Translations under genes and position numbers: made by a program | Shown: piece by piece, positions 1 to 8,167 of the stretch | Position numbering within the stretch: position 1 is the stretch's first letter | How the letters are laid out: the number at the start of each line of letters is the position of its first letter | Notes under the pieces: model-generated | Told to the model about the DNA's origin: nothing | Seen by the model: the letters and a program-made list of their open reading frames with translations, nothing else | The model's database searches: none | Origin: Magnetospirillum gryphiswaldense MSR-1 v2 | GTDB taxonomy: Bacteria; Pseudomonadota; Alphaproteobacteria; Rhodospirillales; Magnetospirillaceae | NCBI RefSeq assembly: GCF_000513295.1 | Contig: NC_023065.1 | Span: 1,116,001 to 1,180,000 of the forward strand | Direction: 5' to 3' | Length of the DNA stretch: 64,000 nucleotides

Positions 1-1020
1 CATCTTGGCCATGCCCGACAGGGCCGCCTTGATCTCGCCGCCCAAGATGCCGCCGAAACCGGGCGACAAGGCGCGATCGACCACCACCAGATCGCTCAGG
101 CCGGCGCAGGCCTCGCGCAAGGCCTGATCGGGCAGGGGGCGGAAGGCGCGCAGGTTGATCAGCTTGGCTTTCTTCCTGGTTTTCAGCGTGTCCAGCGCCT
201 CGCGGAAGGTGGACACCACCGAGCCCATGGCCAAAACGCCGATCTTGGCGTTTTCCGGCCCCTCCACGGTTAACAGACCGCCAGCGCTGCGCCCGGTCAG
301 GGTTTGCCATTCGCGGTCAACGTCAACAATGGTTGACGTGGCAGCCATCAAGGCCTGATGGGCGAGGTGACGGGTCTCGGAGAAATATTCCGGTCCCACA
401 AGGGTGCCCAGGGACAGTGGGTTTTTCGGGTCGAGCATGCGGTCGAAACGAAATGGCGGCAGATAGCGATCGACCACGTCCTGGTCTGGGATTTCCAGGG
501 GTTCCAGGGTATGGGTGAGGATGAAGCCGTCCATGCACACCATCACCGGCAATTCGGTGGCCTCGGCGATGCGGAAGGCCTGGATGCTGGTGTCGATCGC
601 TTCCTGGTTATCGGCGCAATGCAGTTGAATCCAGCCGCAATCACGCACCGCCATGGAATCGGAATGATCGTTCCAGATGTTGATGGGGGCGCCGATGGCC
701 CGGTTGGCGCAGGTCAGCACCACCGGCAGGCGCATGCCCGAGATGTTGAACAAGACCTCGGTCATCAGCAAAATACCTTGCGACGACGACGCGGTATAAG
801 CGCGTGAGCCGGCGGCCGACGCGCCCAAGGCGACGGAAGCGGCGGAAAACTCGCTTTCCACGCTGACCAGCTCGGTTTGCAACTTGCCGTCGGCCACCAG
901 CTTCGAGATGTTCTCGACGATATGGGTCTGCGGTGTGATCGGATAGGCGGCGACCACGCCGGGACGGCAGCGGGCAACGGCGCGGGCGATGGCGGCCGAT
1001 CCCTCGAGGGCTTCAAGCAT
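1..1020 (-). CDS. 2-oxoacid:ferredoxin oxidoreductase, alpha subunit (partial, C-terminus beyond window)
   Basis: Reading leftwards from ATG at 1018-1020, the frame stays open for 340 codons to the window edge, so the C-terminus is missing. The protein starts MLEALEGSAAIARAV and has the thiamine-pyrophosphate pyrimidine-domain features of the PorA/KorA family (AYPITPQTH near residue 30, a SSSQG segment near 85, then a transketolase-C-like part). The family oxidises pyruvate or another 2-oxoacid to acyl-CoA and CO2 and reduces ferredoxin, in the cytoplasm. The start overlaps the end of the gamma gene by 8 nt, so the two are probably translationally coupled; a beta gene is expected just beyond the left edge. 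Pyruvate is the likeliest substrate, but sequence alone does not separate pyruvate from 2-oxoglutarate. Confidence 0.85.
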   Translation of the reverse strand, partial: MLEALEGSAAIARAVARCRPGVVAAYPITPQTHIVENISKLVADGKLQTELVSVESEFSAASVALGASAAGSRAYTASSSQGILLMTEVLFNISGMRLPVVLTCANRAIGAPINIWNDHSDSMAVRDCGWIQLHCADNQEAIDTSIQAFRIAEATELPVMVCMDGFILTHTLEPLEIPDQDVVDRYLPPFRFDRMLDPKNPLSLGTLVGPEYFSETRHLAHQALMAATSTIVDVDREWQTLTGRSAGGLLTVEGPENAKIGVLAMGSVVSTFREALDTLKTRKKAKLINLRAFRPLPDQALREACAGLSDLVVVDRALSPGFGGILGGEIKAALSGMAKM

Positions 1021-1579
1021 GGGCCACCTCCTGCCACGCTCCGGCAATGACCTGGGTGGTGGCGGCTTCGATCAGACGGGTGTTGCGCTCTAGCACGTCG
1101 CCCTTGAAGCGATGGGCCAAGGCCTTGACCAAGGCGCTGGCCGGCATCATTCCGGTCAAGGCGAGAAAAGCTGACAACAAGGCGACATTGGGGACAGGAC
1201 GGCCCAGGATATCCTGGGCCAGGGCGGTGGCCGGCACGGCAACCATCGGGCGCCCGTATTCTTCCGTCAACTCGGTTGACGAATGGGGGGAGTTGACCAG
1301 GATGCCGCCGCCCGGCTTCAGTCCCTCCAAGGTGGAGGGGATATGCAGCAGGCCGGCATCCTGAACCAGCAGAAAAGCCGGATTGGCCACCTGGCAGCGG
1401 CGGCGGATGGGCTGGGCGGCGATGCGGACATAGGCGGTGACCGGAGCCCCGCGCCGCTCGGCACCGAAAGATGGAAAGGCTTGGCAATGCTGGCCAGTCT
1501 CGAACGCCGCCGTGGCCAGCAAATAGGCCGCGACGACATTGCCCTGGCCGCCCCGTCCGTGTATCCGGACTTCGATCAT
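1013..1579 (-). CDS. 2-oxoacid:ferredoxin oxidoreductase, gamma subunit
   Basis: A 188-residue protein with the gamma-subunit signature: N-terminal RIHGRGGQGNVVAAYLLA, then FPSFGAERRGAPV, which the family uses in subunit packing and CoA binding. It forms the core of the oxidoreductase with alpha and beta. It is the first gene of the visible operon, with a GGAGAA ribosome site just upstream of the ATG. The alpha gene follows with an 8-nt overlap, and no delta (2[4Fe-4S] ferredoxin-like) gene lies between them. Delta may therefore be fused to another subunit, encoded elsewhere, or absent. A 10-bp palindrome GTAAGCTTAC at 1616-1625 lies in the leader and could mark a regulator site, though nothing else supports that. 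Confidence 0.85.
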   Translation of the reverse strand: MIEVRIHGRGGQGNVVAAYLLATAAFETGQHCQAFPSFGAERRGAPVTAYVRIAAQPIRRRCQVANPAFLLVQDAGLLHIPSTLEGLKPGGGILVNSPHSSTELTEEYGRPMVAVPATALAQDILGRPVPNVALLSAFLALTGMMPASALVKALAHRFKGDVLERNTRLIEAATTQVIAGAWQEVAHA

Positions 1580-1701
1580 GGCGGTTCTCCGGACGTAATT
1601 TCTCCCTCTCGAAAAGTAAGCTTACGCCCAGTCTGAACAAACGAAAAGGCCACTGCGTTTTGTGCAAACGCAGCATCTCTATTGGCGGTGGTTAGGGGTG
1701 G

Positions 1702-1737
1702 AAAAGCAACAGGCCGGTCTCTTTCGAGACCGGCCTG
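1702..1737 (-). terminator. Rho-independent terminator of the tRNA-Cys/tRNA-Asn unit
   Basis: A perfect 12-bp stem (CAGGCCGGTCTC at 1710-1721 with GAGACCGGCCTG at 1726-1737) around a TTTC loop. On the minus strand it is followed by TTGCTTTTCC. It begins four nt beyond the CCA end of tRNA-Asn, so it ends the tRNA transcript. Confidence 0.8.
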
Positions 1738-1740
1738 CAT

Positions 1741-1815
1741 TGGCTCCGGAGGAGGGATTCGAACCCCCGACCAGCCGGTTAACAGCCGGCTGCTCTACCG
1801 CTGAGCTACTCCGGA
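1741..1815 (-). tRNA. tRNA-Asn (anticodon GTT)
   Basis: On the minus strand the 75-nt sequence begins TCCGGAGTAGCTCAG and ends in an encoded CCA. It folds as a cloverleaf: acceptor TCCGGAG/CTCCGGA, anticodon arm CCGGCTGTTAACCGGCTGG with anticodon GTT, and T-arm GGGGGTTCGAATCCC. It is second in a two-tRNA unit behind tRNA-Cys. Confidence 0.95.
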
Positions 1816-1884
1816 TCAGGTGTCCCGCCAAGGCGGGAACCTGGAAGCTCGCTCTTTCATCACGCCCGGCTTCTTTCGAAGCGT

Positions 1885-1958
1885 TGGAGGCCGGAGCCGG
1901 AATTGAACCGACGTTCGCGGATTTGCAGTCCGCTGCATCACCACTCTGCCATCCGGCC
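1885..1958 (-). tRNA. tRNA-Cys (anticodon GCA)
   Basis: On the minus strand the 74-nt sequence begins GGCCGGATGGCAGAGTGG and ends TCCA, with encoded CCA. The anticodon loop reads CTGCAAA (anticodon GCA). Acceptor and T arms pair fully, and the discriminator is U, as tRNA-Cys requires. It is the promoter-proximal member of the unit; the gap to tRNA-Asn is 69 nt. Confidence 0.95.
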
Positions 1959-1997
1959 CACCTGCCGTCACCAGAAGCGCCCGGCGTGAGGACCGTG

Positions 1998-2026
1998 CTT
2001 ATACGCGCCCCGCCGGTGTCGGTCAA
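1998..2026 (-). promoter_or_regulatory. sigma70-type promoter for the tRNA unit
   Basis: On the minus strand: TTGACC (2026-2021), a 17-nt spacer, and TATAAG (2003-1998). The predicted start near 1991 lies about 33 nt upstream of mature tRNA-Cys. Both hexamers match the consensus at five of six positions, unusually good for this genome type. Confidence 0.7.
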
Positions 2027-2075
2027 GCGGGTGTTTGCGATTTTTTTGCGGAAATTTTCATCGCCGCTGGAGGCA

Positions 2076-2104
2076 TTGAGTTTCCTTGGTTCGGAAGGTA
2101 TAAG
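2076..2104 (+). promoter_or_regulatory. sigma70-type promoter for the Pcm-like gene
   Basis: TTGAGT (2076-2081), a 17-nt spacer and TATAAG (2099-2104). The predicted start near 2111 gives a leader of about 50 nt before the ATG at 2164. It is back-to-back with the tRNA promoter, about 50 bp away. Confidence 0.55.
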
Positions 2105-2163
2105 GCGGCTTGATATCCGTAATATTTTTATATCCGCCCCCGTTTCCCACCAAGGAGCCCGCG

Positions 2164-2817
2164 ATGAACTTCACCGCCGCCCGACACAACATGATCGAAA
2201 GCCAAATTCGTACCAATCGGGTGATTGACCCCGCCGTGGTCGGCGCCTTGGCCGAGATTCCGCGGGAAAGCTTCGTGCCCAAGCCCATGCGGGGCTTTGC
2301 CTATGTGGACGAGGATCTGGATATCGGCGGCGGTCGCGTCATCATTGAGCCCCTGGCCCTGGCCCGTCTGCTGGAGGCGGCCAAGATCAAGTCCACCGAC
2401 GTGGTGCTGAATATCGGCGATGCTCCGGGATATTCCACCGCCGTACTGTCCAAGCTGGCACAAACCGTGGTGGCGCTGGAATGTGACGCCGAATGGACGG
2501 TCAAGGCCACCACGTCGCTGAACGATCTGGGCATCGACAATGCCGCATTCGTCCATGGTCCGTTGGACCAGGGCTATCCGGCCCAAGCTCCTTATGACGT
2601 CATCATCTTTTCGGGGGCGGTCAATGAAGTTCCGGCCTCCATCTGCCGCCAGCTTTCCGAAGGCGGACGTCTGGTTGCCATCATCGACAACGGCCGTGGC
2701 GTCGGTCGCGGAACCCTGATCGTTCGCGTTGGCGATACCTGGGGGCGCCGCCACTTGTTTGACGCCCGCATCCCGTTGCTGCCCGGTTTTGCCGCCAAGC
2801 CTAAATTCGTCTTTTGA
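2164..2817 (+). CDS. protein-L-isoaspartate O-methyltransferase family protein
   Basis: A 217-residue protein of the Pcm/PIMT family. The N-terminal MIESQIRTNRVIDPAV and IPRESFVP segments are typical of the alphaproteobacterial branch. The SAM-binding loop near residue 80 reads LNIGDAPGYSTAVLS, where family members often have VGTGSGYQAA, so the glycine-rich motif is degenerate. The family methylates isoaspartyl residues in aged proteins; activity of this copy is uncertain because of that loop. The start is the ATG at 2164, after AAGGAG at 2152-2157; an upstream in-frame start at 2110 lacks such a site. The gene lies upstream of tolC, a common alphaproteobacterial pairing, but a terminator separates them here. 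Confidence 0.8.
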   Translation: MNFTAARHNMIESQIRTNRVIDPAVVGALAEIPRESFVPKPMRGFAYVDEDLDIGGGRVIIEPLALARLLEAAKIKSTDVVLNIGDAPGYSTAVLSKLAQTVVALECDAEWTVKATTSLNDLGIDNAAFVHGPLDQGYPAQAPYDVIIFSGAVNEVPASICRQLSEGGRLVAIIDNGRGVGRGTLIVRVGDTWGRRHLFDARIPLLPGFAAKPKFVF

Positions 2818-2869
2818 TCTGACTCGGCTTCGCAATAATAGTTAATACTTCCTAAATATCCAATCTGCC

Positions 2870-2899
2870 GGGCCGGTCGCTGAACGACCGGCCCTTTTG
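2870..2899 (+). terminator. Rho-independent terminator after the Pcm-like gene
   Basis: A 9-bp stem GGGCCGGTC (2870-2878) / GACCGGCCC (2886-2894), a 7-nt loop and a TTTT run at 2895-2898. It separates the methyltransferase gene from tolC. Confidence 0.8.
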
Positions 2900-3091
2900 T
2901 TTGCGGCTATGGGATTCCGTGGCGGATTTCCTGGATTCTCAGGGCCTGTTGCAGAAGCGCAACGGTTTGGGGTGTTCATGCTCCTTTGATACGCAATATT
3001 ACTTGATCTTTCGGATTGGCTGGCTAATGTACCTGGAGATTCTTGGTGCCGCAGAGGGTTGGGGCGGGCTGACATTTCTGGAAGGTGCGGA

Positions 3092-4468
3092 ATGAGGAAA
3101 GCGTATTTGCTGGCGGGTATTGCCGCTGTCGTCGTCGGTCTGGCTGCTCCCTTGGGCGCCTCGGCGGAAACGCTGGAAGAGGTTCTGGCTTCCGCTTATG
3201 CCACGAACCCCACTTTGCTGGCGCGACGCGCCCAGTTGCGCGCCTCGGACGAGGCGGTGCCACAGGCGCTGTCCAATTGGCGCCCCAAGGTGACCTTCAC
3301 CGGCGAAGTGGCGCGCGGTCGTTACGAAAGCAATACCAGTTCGCAGGGGCGCGAGCAGGGGCGTACATCCGAGACCGGCACCTTGTTGGTGACCCAGCCG
3401 CTTTATCGCGGCGGTCGCACCGTGGCGGAAACGCGCAAGGCCGAAGCCAGCGTGTTGGCCAATCGGGCCGATCTGCATGTCAACGAACAAACCGTGCTGC
3501 TGAGTGCCGCCTCGTCCTATCTGGATGTGGTCCGCGACGAGGCGGTGCTGAACCTGAACGTCAATAACGAGCAGGTGTTGCGCCGTCAGTTGGAGGCCGC
3601 GCAGGAACGTTTCCGCGTCGGTGAAATCACCCGTACCGACGTCAGTCAGGCCGAAGCCCGTTTGGCCGGTGCCATCGCCGACCGTGCTGCCGCCGAGGGG
3701 GCATTGCAGAACTCGCGCGCCAAGTTCATCACCGTCGTTGGACGTCCGGCGGAAAAGCCGGCGGCGCCCAAGCAGGCGGTGGCCGTGCCCGGTTCCTTCG
3801 ACGAGGTGAAGTCGACCACCTTAGCCAAGAACCCCAGTGTGATTTATTCCGATTGGACTGCCGAGGCGGCCAAGCACGACATCGACCTGAAGTTCGGTGA
3901 GTTGTTGCCGGAAGTCTCGCTGGTCGGTGAAGCCAGCCGCGGGCATAACACCTCGCAGCAGGGTAACGAAACCGAGACCCTGGAAGCGGCCTTGAAGTTG
4001 AGTGTGCCCATTTACGAAGCCGGCGATGTTTATTCGCAGGTGCGTGAAACCAAGCACACCTATGGCCGCCGCAAGATCGAAGCCGACAAGGCTCGGCGCG
4101 ACGCGCTGGAAAGTGCCACCAAGGCTTGGGAAGACTTGGCGTCCAACCGCAGCAAGATCCGGTCGCTGGAAGCGCAGCTGCGCGCCTCGGAGCTGGCACT
4201 AGCCGGTGTCGAGGAAGAGGCCAAGGTCGGTTCGCGCACCGTTCTCGACGTTTTGAACGCGGAACAGGAACTGTTCACGGCCCGCGTCAATTTGGTGCGG
4301 GCGCAACGTGACGAAACGGTCAGCGCCTATACCTTGAAGTCGGCTTTGGGTGAAATGACCGCCGATGGATTGGCCTTGTCGGTGGAAGTGTACGACCCGA
4401 CCAAGAACTATAACGATGTTCGCGGACGCTGGATCGGCACTGGGATCGATCAAAAATACGACGAATAA
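3092..4468 (+). CDS. tolC: TolC family outer-membrane efflux protein
   Basis: A 458-residue protein starting MRKAYLLAGIAAVVVG with a cleavable signal peptide (likely cut after GASA, about residue 25), followed by two OEP repeats. The first contains LEEVLASAYATNPTLLARRAQLR; the second contains EVSLVGEASRGHNT and a long helical segment ending in VLDVLNAEQELFTARVNLVRAQRD. These form the trimeric outer-membrane beta-barrel and periplasmic tunnel used by type I secretion and RND or ABC efflux. The ATG at 3092 is chosen because GGAAGG precedes it and a signal peptide follows at once; the frame extends upstream only to a TTG at 3059. No inner-membrane partner is adjacent, so this is probably the shared housekeeping TolC. 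Confidence 0.9.
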   Translation: MRKAYLLAGIAAVVVGLAAPLGASAETLEEVLASAYATNPTLLARRAQLRASDEAVPQALSNWRPKVTFTGEVARGRYESNTSSQGREQGRTSETGTLLVTQPLYRGGRTVAETRKAEASVLANRADLHVNEQTVLLSAASSYLDVVRDEAVLNLNVNNEQVLRRQLEAAQERFRVGEITRTDVSQAEARLAGAIADRAAAEGALQNSRAKFITVVGRPAEKPAAPKQAVAVPGSFDEVKSTTLAKNPSVIYSDWTAEAAKHDIDLKFGELLPEVSLVGEASRGHNTSQQGNETETLEAALKLSVPIYEAGDVYSQVRETKHTYGRRKIEADKARRDALESATKAWEDLASNRSKIRSLEAQLRASELALAGVEEEAKVGSRTVLDVLNAEQELFTARVNLVRAQRDETVSAYTLKSALGEMTADGLALSVEVYDPTKNYNDVRGRWIGTGIDQKYDE

Positions 4469-4475
4469 AATGGGG

Positions 4476-4500
4476 CGGGGGCTGAAAAGCCCCCGTTTTC
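4476..4500 (+). terminator. Rho-independent terminator after tolC
   Basis: A perfect 8-bp stem CGGGGGCT (4476-4483) / AGCCCCCG (4488-4495), a GAAA tetraloop and a TTTTC tail, seven nt past the tolC stop. Confidence 0.85.
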
Positions 4501-4593
4501 ATTTGTGGGGCGTGAATATCTTAATGATTTGTTCCGAATCGTTGGGCATTATCCCTAAAGATTAGGACCAGGGGATCATCGGACAGTCGAACC

Positions 4594-5274
4594 ATGAGCG
4601 ACGACAAGGCCCAACAAGAACCCTCAATGGAGGATATCCTCGCCTCGATCCGACGCATTTTGTCGGAGGACGAGGCGGAGGAGCAGGCCAAGGCTCCCAT
4701 GCCGGAACCTGAACCCGAGCCGGAGCCCGAGCCGGAACCGGCTCCGCTGCCTCAGGACGATATCGATGCGTTGTTCGCTCAGGCGGCGCCGCAGCCGGAA
4801 CCCGAGCCTGAGCCGGAACCAGAACCGCTTATTCTGAGTGAGCCGGAAGAGGATGAAGACATCCTTGAGCTGACCGATGATATGGTTCTGGATGACGAAG
4901 AACCCGAGCCGGCCTTCAACATCAATGACTTTGCCGCCGATACCGGTGATTACGATTACGAACCGGAACCCGAGCCGCCGCCGGTGGTCATGCCGCCGCC
5001 GCCGCGCCGTGCAGCGCCGATGGTGGATGACGACCATCTGGTGTCGCCGCCGGTGGCTGACCGCAGCACCTCGTTGCTGTCCGATCTGGCGCGTGAGATC
5101 GTGCGTGCCCGCGCCATCGGCATTGGCAATGGCGGCGTCACCTTGGAAGACATGGTGCGCGAGTTGTTGCGCCCTATCCTCAAGGAATGGCTTGATGAAA
5201 ACCTGCCGTACATGATCGAGCGGATCGTCAAGAAGGAAATCGAGAAGATGGTAAATCGCGCAGAGAACCTTTAG
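4594..5274 (+). CDS. popZ: PopZ-like polar organizing protein (DUF2497 family)
   Basis: A 226-residue protein with the PopZ layout. A conserved N-terminal helix (SMEDILASIRRILSEDE, residues 11-27) binds client proteins. A long acidic, proline-rich linker spans about residues 35-140. A C-terminal oligomerisation region (LEDMVRELLRPILKEWLDEN, then MIERIVKKEIEKM) completes it. In Caulobacter, PopZ makes a polar mesh that anchors ParB and the chromosome origin and recruits cell-cycle factors; the same role is inferred here. The linker holds two blocks of Pro-Glu repeats, encoded near 4703-4745 and 4794-4830. The gene stands alone between terminators, just upstream of valS, the alphaproteobacterial arrangement I recall. 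Start: ATG at 4594. Confidence 0.85.
   Translation: MSDDKAQQEPSMEDILASIRRILSEDEAEEQAKAPMPEPEPEPEPEPEPAPLPQDDIDALFAQAAPQPEPEPEPEPEPLILSEPEEDEDILELTDDMVLDDEEPEPAFNINDFAADTGDYDYEPEPEPPPVVMPPPPRRAAPMVDDDHLVSPPVADRSTSLLSDLAREIVRARAIGIGNGGVTLEDMVRELLRPILKEWLDENLPYMIERIVKKEIEKMVNRAENL
4703..4830 (+). repeat. two blocks of short Pro-Glu coding repeats in popZ
   Basis: Six-base units encoding Glu-Pro (variants of GAGCCG, GAACCC) repeat at about 4703-4745 and again at about 4794-4830, split by a segment encoding PLPQDDIDALFAQ. They are imperfect at the DNA level but regular in the protein, so the linker can lengthen or shorten by slippage without breaking the frame. Confidence 0.7.
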
Positions 5275-5295
5275 TCTCTGCCGGTCCGAGGACAA

Positions 5296-5330
5296 GGCGG
5301 CCCGGGCTTCCCGGGCCGCCATTCTTTTGT
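5296..5330 (+). terminator. Rho-independent terminator after popZ
   Basis: A perfect 10-bp GC stem (GGCGGCCCGG at 5296-5305 with CCGGGCCGCC at 5311-5320), a 5-nt loop and ATTCTTTTGT after it. It separates popZ from valS, which starts 50 nt further on. Confidence 0.8.
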
Positions 5331-5379
5331 CCTTGCCATCAATCACTACCGAAACCTGGATTTAAGGACCAATCCGGTC

Positions 5380-8046
5380 ATGCTGGACAAGACGTATCGC
5401 CCGTCAGAGGTTGAGCCCAAGCATTACGAGCAATGGGAGAATTCGGGGGCCTTCGCCGCCCGCACCGAGTCCAACCAATCGCCCTATACCATCATGATGC
5501 CACCGCCGAACGTAACCGGCAGTCTGCACATGGGCCACGCGCTGACCTTCACCTTGCAGGACGTATTGATCCGCTATCATCGCATGGCCGGTCGTGACGC
5601 TCTGTGGCAACCGGGCACCGATCATGCCGGTATCGCCACCCAGATGGTGGTGGAACGCCAGTTGGAAGCCAAGGGCATCACCCGCCACGATCTGGGCCGC
5701 GACAAGTTCATCGAGCGTGTGTGGGAGTGGAAAGCTGAATCGGGCGGCACCATCACCCGCCAGCTTCGCCGCCTGGGCGCCTCGCCCGATTGGGCCAAGG
5801 AGCGCTTCACCATGGACGAGGGTCTGTCCGCCGCCGTCCGTAAAGTGTTCGTTACGCTTTACAAGCAGGGGCTGATCTATCGCGACAAGCGCCTGGTCAA
5901 CTGGGACCCCAAGCTGCACACCGCCATTTCCGACCTGGAAGTGGAGCAGCGGGAAGTGAAGGGCCATATGTGGCACTTCAAGTACCCGGTCGAGGGCATG
6001 GCCGACACCTATATCACCGTCGCCACCACCCGCCCGGAAACCATGTTGGGGGACAGCGCCGTCGCCGTGCACCCCGAGGACGAGCGTTACACCCATCTGG
6101 TCGGCAAGATGGTGCGCCTGCCCATCGTCGGTCGCCTGATCCCCATCGTCGCCGACGAATATTCCGACCCGACCAAGGGCACCGGTGCGGTCAAGATCAC
6201 TCCGGCCCACGATTTCAACGATTTCGAGGTCGGCAAGCGCCATGACCTGCCGCAGATCAACATCCTGGACCGTGACGCCAAGCTGAACGACGCGGTGCCC
6301 GAGGAATATCGCGGCATGGACCGCTACGACGCCCGTAAAAAGGTGGTCGCGGCCATGGAAGAACTGGGGCTGCTGGACAAAATCGAACCCAATCCCCACA
6401 CCGTTCCCTATGGTGATCGTTCCGGTGTCGTCATCGAGCCGTGGCTGACCGACCAATGGTACGTGGATGCCGCTACCTTGGCCAAGCCGGCGCTGGAAGC
6501 GGTGGAAACCGGCAAGACCAAGTTCCATCCCAAGCATTGGGAAAACACTTATTACGAATGGATGCGCAACATCCAGCCGTGGTGCGTGTCGCGCCAGATC
6601 TGGTGGGGGCATCAGGTGCCAGCCTGGTACGGCCCCGATGGCCACGTCTTCGTCGAGGAAGTTGAGGCCGAGGCAAACGCCGCCGCCGCCGCCCATTACG
6701 GCCACAGCGTCGAACTGGTGCGCGATACCGACGTGCTGGATACCTGGTTCTCGTCGGCGCTTTGGCCGTTCTCGACTCTGGGCTGGCCGGAGCAGACGCC
6801 CGAACTGGCCCGTTACTATCCCACCGACGTGCTGGTCACCGGTTTCGACATCATCTTCTTCTGGGTCGCCCGCATGATGATGATGGGCATCCATTTCATG
6901 GGTGACGTGCCGTTCAAGGATATCTACATCCACGCCCTGGTCCGTGATGAAAAGGGCCAGAAGATGTCGAAGTCCAAGGGCAACGTCATCGACCCGCTGG
7001 ATCTGATGGACAAGTACGGCTGCGACGCCGTGCGCTTTACCCTGGCCGCCCTGGCGGCCCAGGGCCGCGACATCAAGCTGGCCGAGGGCCGGGTCGAGGG
7101 CTATCGCAACTTCGCCACCAAACTGTGGAACGCCGCCCGCTTCTGCCAGATGAATGAATGTGCCCCGGTCGATGGTTTCGATCCCCGTGGGGTCACGGAA
7201 ATCGTCAACCGCTGGGTTATCGGCAAGGTGGCGGAGACCGCCGACAAGGTGGCCCAAGCCTTGTCCGGCTATCGTTACGATGCCGCCGCCGGTGCCGCCT
7301 ATCAGTTTGTGTGGGGAACTTTCTGCGACTGGTACCTGGAATTCGCCAAGCCCATCTTCAGCGGCAGCGACGAAGCGGCCAAGGCCGAGACCCGCGCCAC
7401 CGCCGCCTGGGTTTTCGACACCATCTTGCACATTCTGCACCCATTCATGCCCTTCATCACCGAAGAGCTGTGGGCGCAGATGGGCGATGGCCGCGACGTC
7501 AAGCTGATGCTGCGCCCATGGCCGGTACTGCCCGGCCTGCACGATGCGGCGGCGGAAGAGGAAATGGATTGGGTGGTGCGGATGATTTCCACCATTCGCG
7601 GCGTTCGTTCCGAAATGAACGTGCCGCCGTCGACCCAGGTGGATTTGCTCGCCACCGGCCTGACCGCGACCAAAAAGCAGTGGGCCAAGACCCATGCCGA
7701 ACTGATCAACCGTCTGGCCCGTCTGGCGGTGCTGGAAACCGCCGCCGATCCGCAGCGGGTGGCTCAGGCCTTTTCACACGGGGCGGCGCAGATGGTGGTG
7801 GACGAAGCCACGCTGGTCTTGCCCTTGGCCGGCGTCATCGACGTCGACAAGGAGCGTCAGCGCCTGGAAAAGGAAGTCACCCGCGTCGATGGCGAAATCG
7901 CCAAGGTCGATAAGAAATTCGCCAATCCTGACTTCGTCGCCCGGGCCGCCCCCGAGGTGGTCGAGGAAAATCGCGAACGGCGCGAGGAATGGGCCGCCGC
8001 CAAAGCCAAGCTGCAAGAAGCCTTGCAGCGCCTGTCGGGGGCGTGA
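5380..8046 (+). CDS. valS: valyl-tRNA synthetase
   Basis: An 888-residue class I aminoacyl-tRNA synthetase that charges tRNA-Val. The HIGH motif appears as HMGH at residues 50-53 inside [15 protein letters not shown], and KMSKS is at about 528-532 in [11 protein letters not shown]. Between them is the CP1 editing domain ([15 protein letters not shown] onward, with [10 protein letters not shown]), which hydrolyses Thr-tRNA-Val. The C-terminus has the anticodon-binding domain and a charged coiled-coil ([15 protein letters not shown], about 825-885), diagnostic for ValS rather than IleS or LeuS. Length is close to the usual bacterial ValS. The gene appears to be a single transcription unit, with terminators on both sides. 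Confidence 0.97.
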   Translation: MLDKTYRPSEVEPKHYEQWENSGAFAARTESNQSPYTIMMPPPNVTGSLHMGHALTFTLQDVLIRYHRMAGRDALWQPGTDHAGIATQMVVERQLEAKGITRHDLGRDKFIERVWEWKAESGGTITRQLRRLGASPDWAKERFTMDEGLSAAVRKVFVTLYKQGLIYRDKRLVNWDPKLHTAISDLEVEQREVKGHMWHFKYPVEGMADTYITVATTRPETMLGDSAVAVHPEDERYTHLVGKMVRLPIVGRLIPIVADEYSDPTKGTGAVKITPAHDFNDFEVGKRHDLPQINILDRDAKLNDAVPEEYRGMDRYDARKKVVAAMEELGLLDKIEPNPHTVPYGDRSGVVIEPWLTDQWYVDAATLAKPALEAVETGKTKFHPKHWENTYYEWMRNIQPWCVSRQIWWGHQVPAWYGPDGHVFVEEVEAEANAAAAAHYGHSVELVRDTDVLDTWFSSALWPFSTLGWPEQTPELARYYPTDVLVTGFDIIFFWVARMMMMGIHFMGDVPFKDIYIHALVRDEKGQKMSKSKGNVIDPLDLMDKYGCDAVRFTLAALAAQGRDIKLAEGRVEGYRNFATKLWNAARFCQMNECAPVDGFDPRGVTEIVNRWVIGKVAETADKVAQALSGYRYDAAAGAAYQFVWGTFCDWYLEFAKPIFSGSDEAAKAETRATAAWVFDTILHILHPFMPFITEELWAQMGDGRDVKLMLRPWPVLPGLHDAAAEEEMDWVVRMISTIRGVRSEMNVPPSTQVDLLATGLTATKKQWAKTHAELINRLARLAVLETAADPQRVAQAFSHGAAQMVVDEATLVLPLAGVIDVDKERQRLEKEVTRVDGEIAKVDKKFANPDFVARAAPEVVEENRERREEWAAAKAKLQEALQRLSGA

Positions 8047-8056
8047 CATACCCAGG

Positions 8057-8084
8057 AAAGAGAGGCTTCGGCCTCTCTTTTCAT
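8057..8084 (+). terminator. Rho-independent terminator after valS
   Basis: A perfect 10-bp stem AAAGAGAGGC (8057-8066) / GCCTCTCTTT (8071-8080) with a TTCG tetraloop, running into TTTTC. It starts ten nt after the valS stop. Confidence 0.85.
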
Positions 8085-8167
8085 TTACGCTGTCGCCTCG
8101 AGGCGTCGGTCGTGATATCACCGAGCCCAACCGCTGGTGGCGGAGTATAAAAGGCCGGGGAGGCCAC

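Noticed and set aside
2110-2163. Upstream in-frame start for the Pcm-like protein
   Set aside because: It overlaps the predicted transcription start region and has no ribosome site, whereas AAGGAG precedes ATG at 2164.
4703-4830. Repeat blocks in popZ considered as a CRISPR-like or intergenic tandem array
   Set aside because: Units are six bases, in frame, and encode the normal acidic-proline linker of PopZ; there are no spacers.
5404-7695. 763-codon open frame antisense to valS
   Set aside because: It is a shadow of the GC-rich valS codons. valS carries every class I synthetase motif, and the antisense product is rich in Gly, His and Gln with no family.
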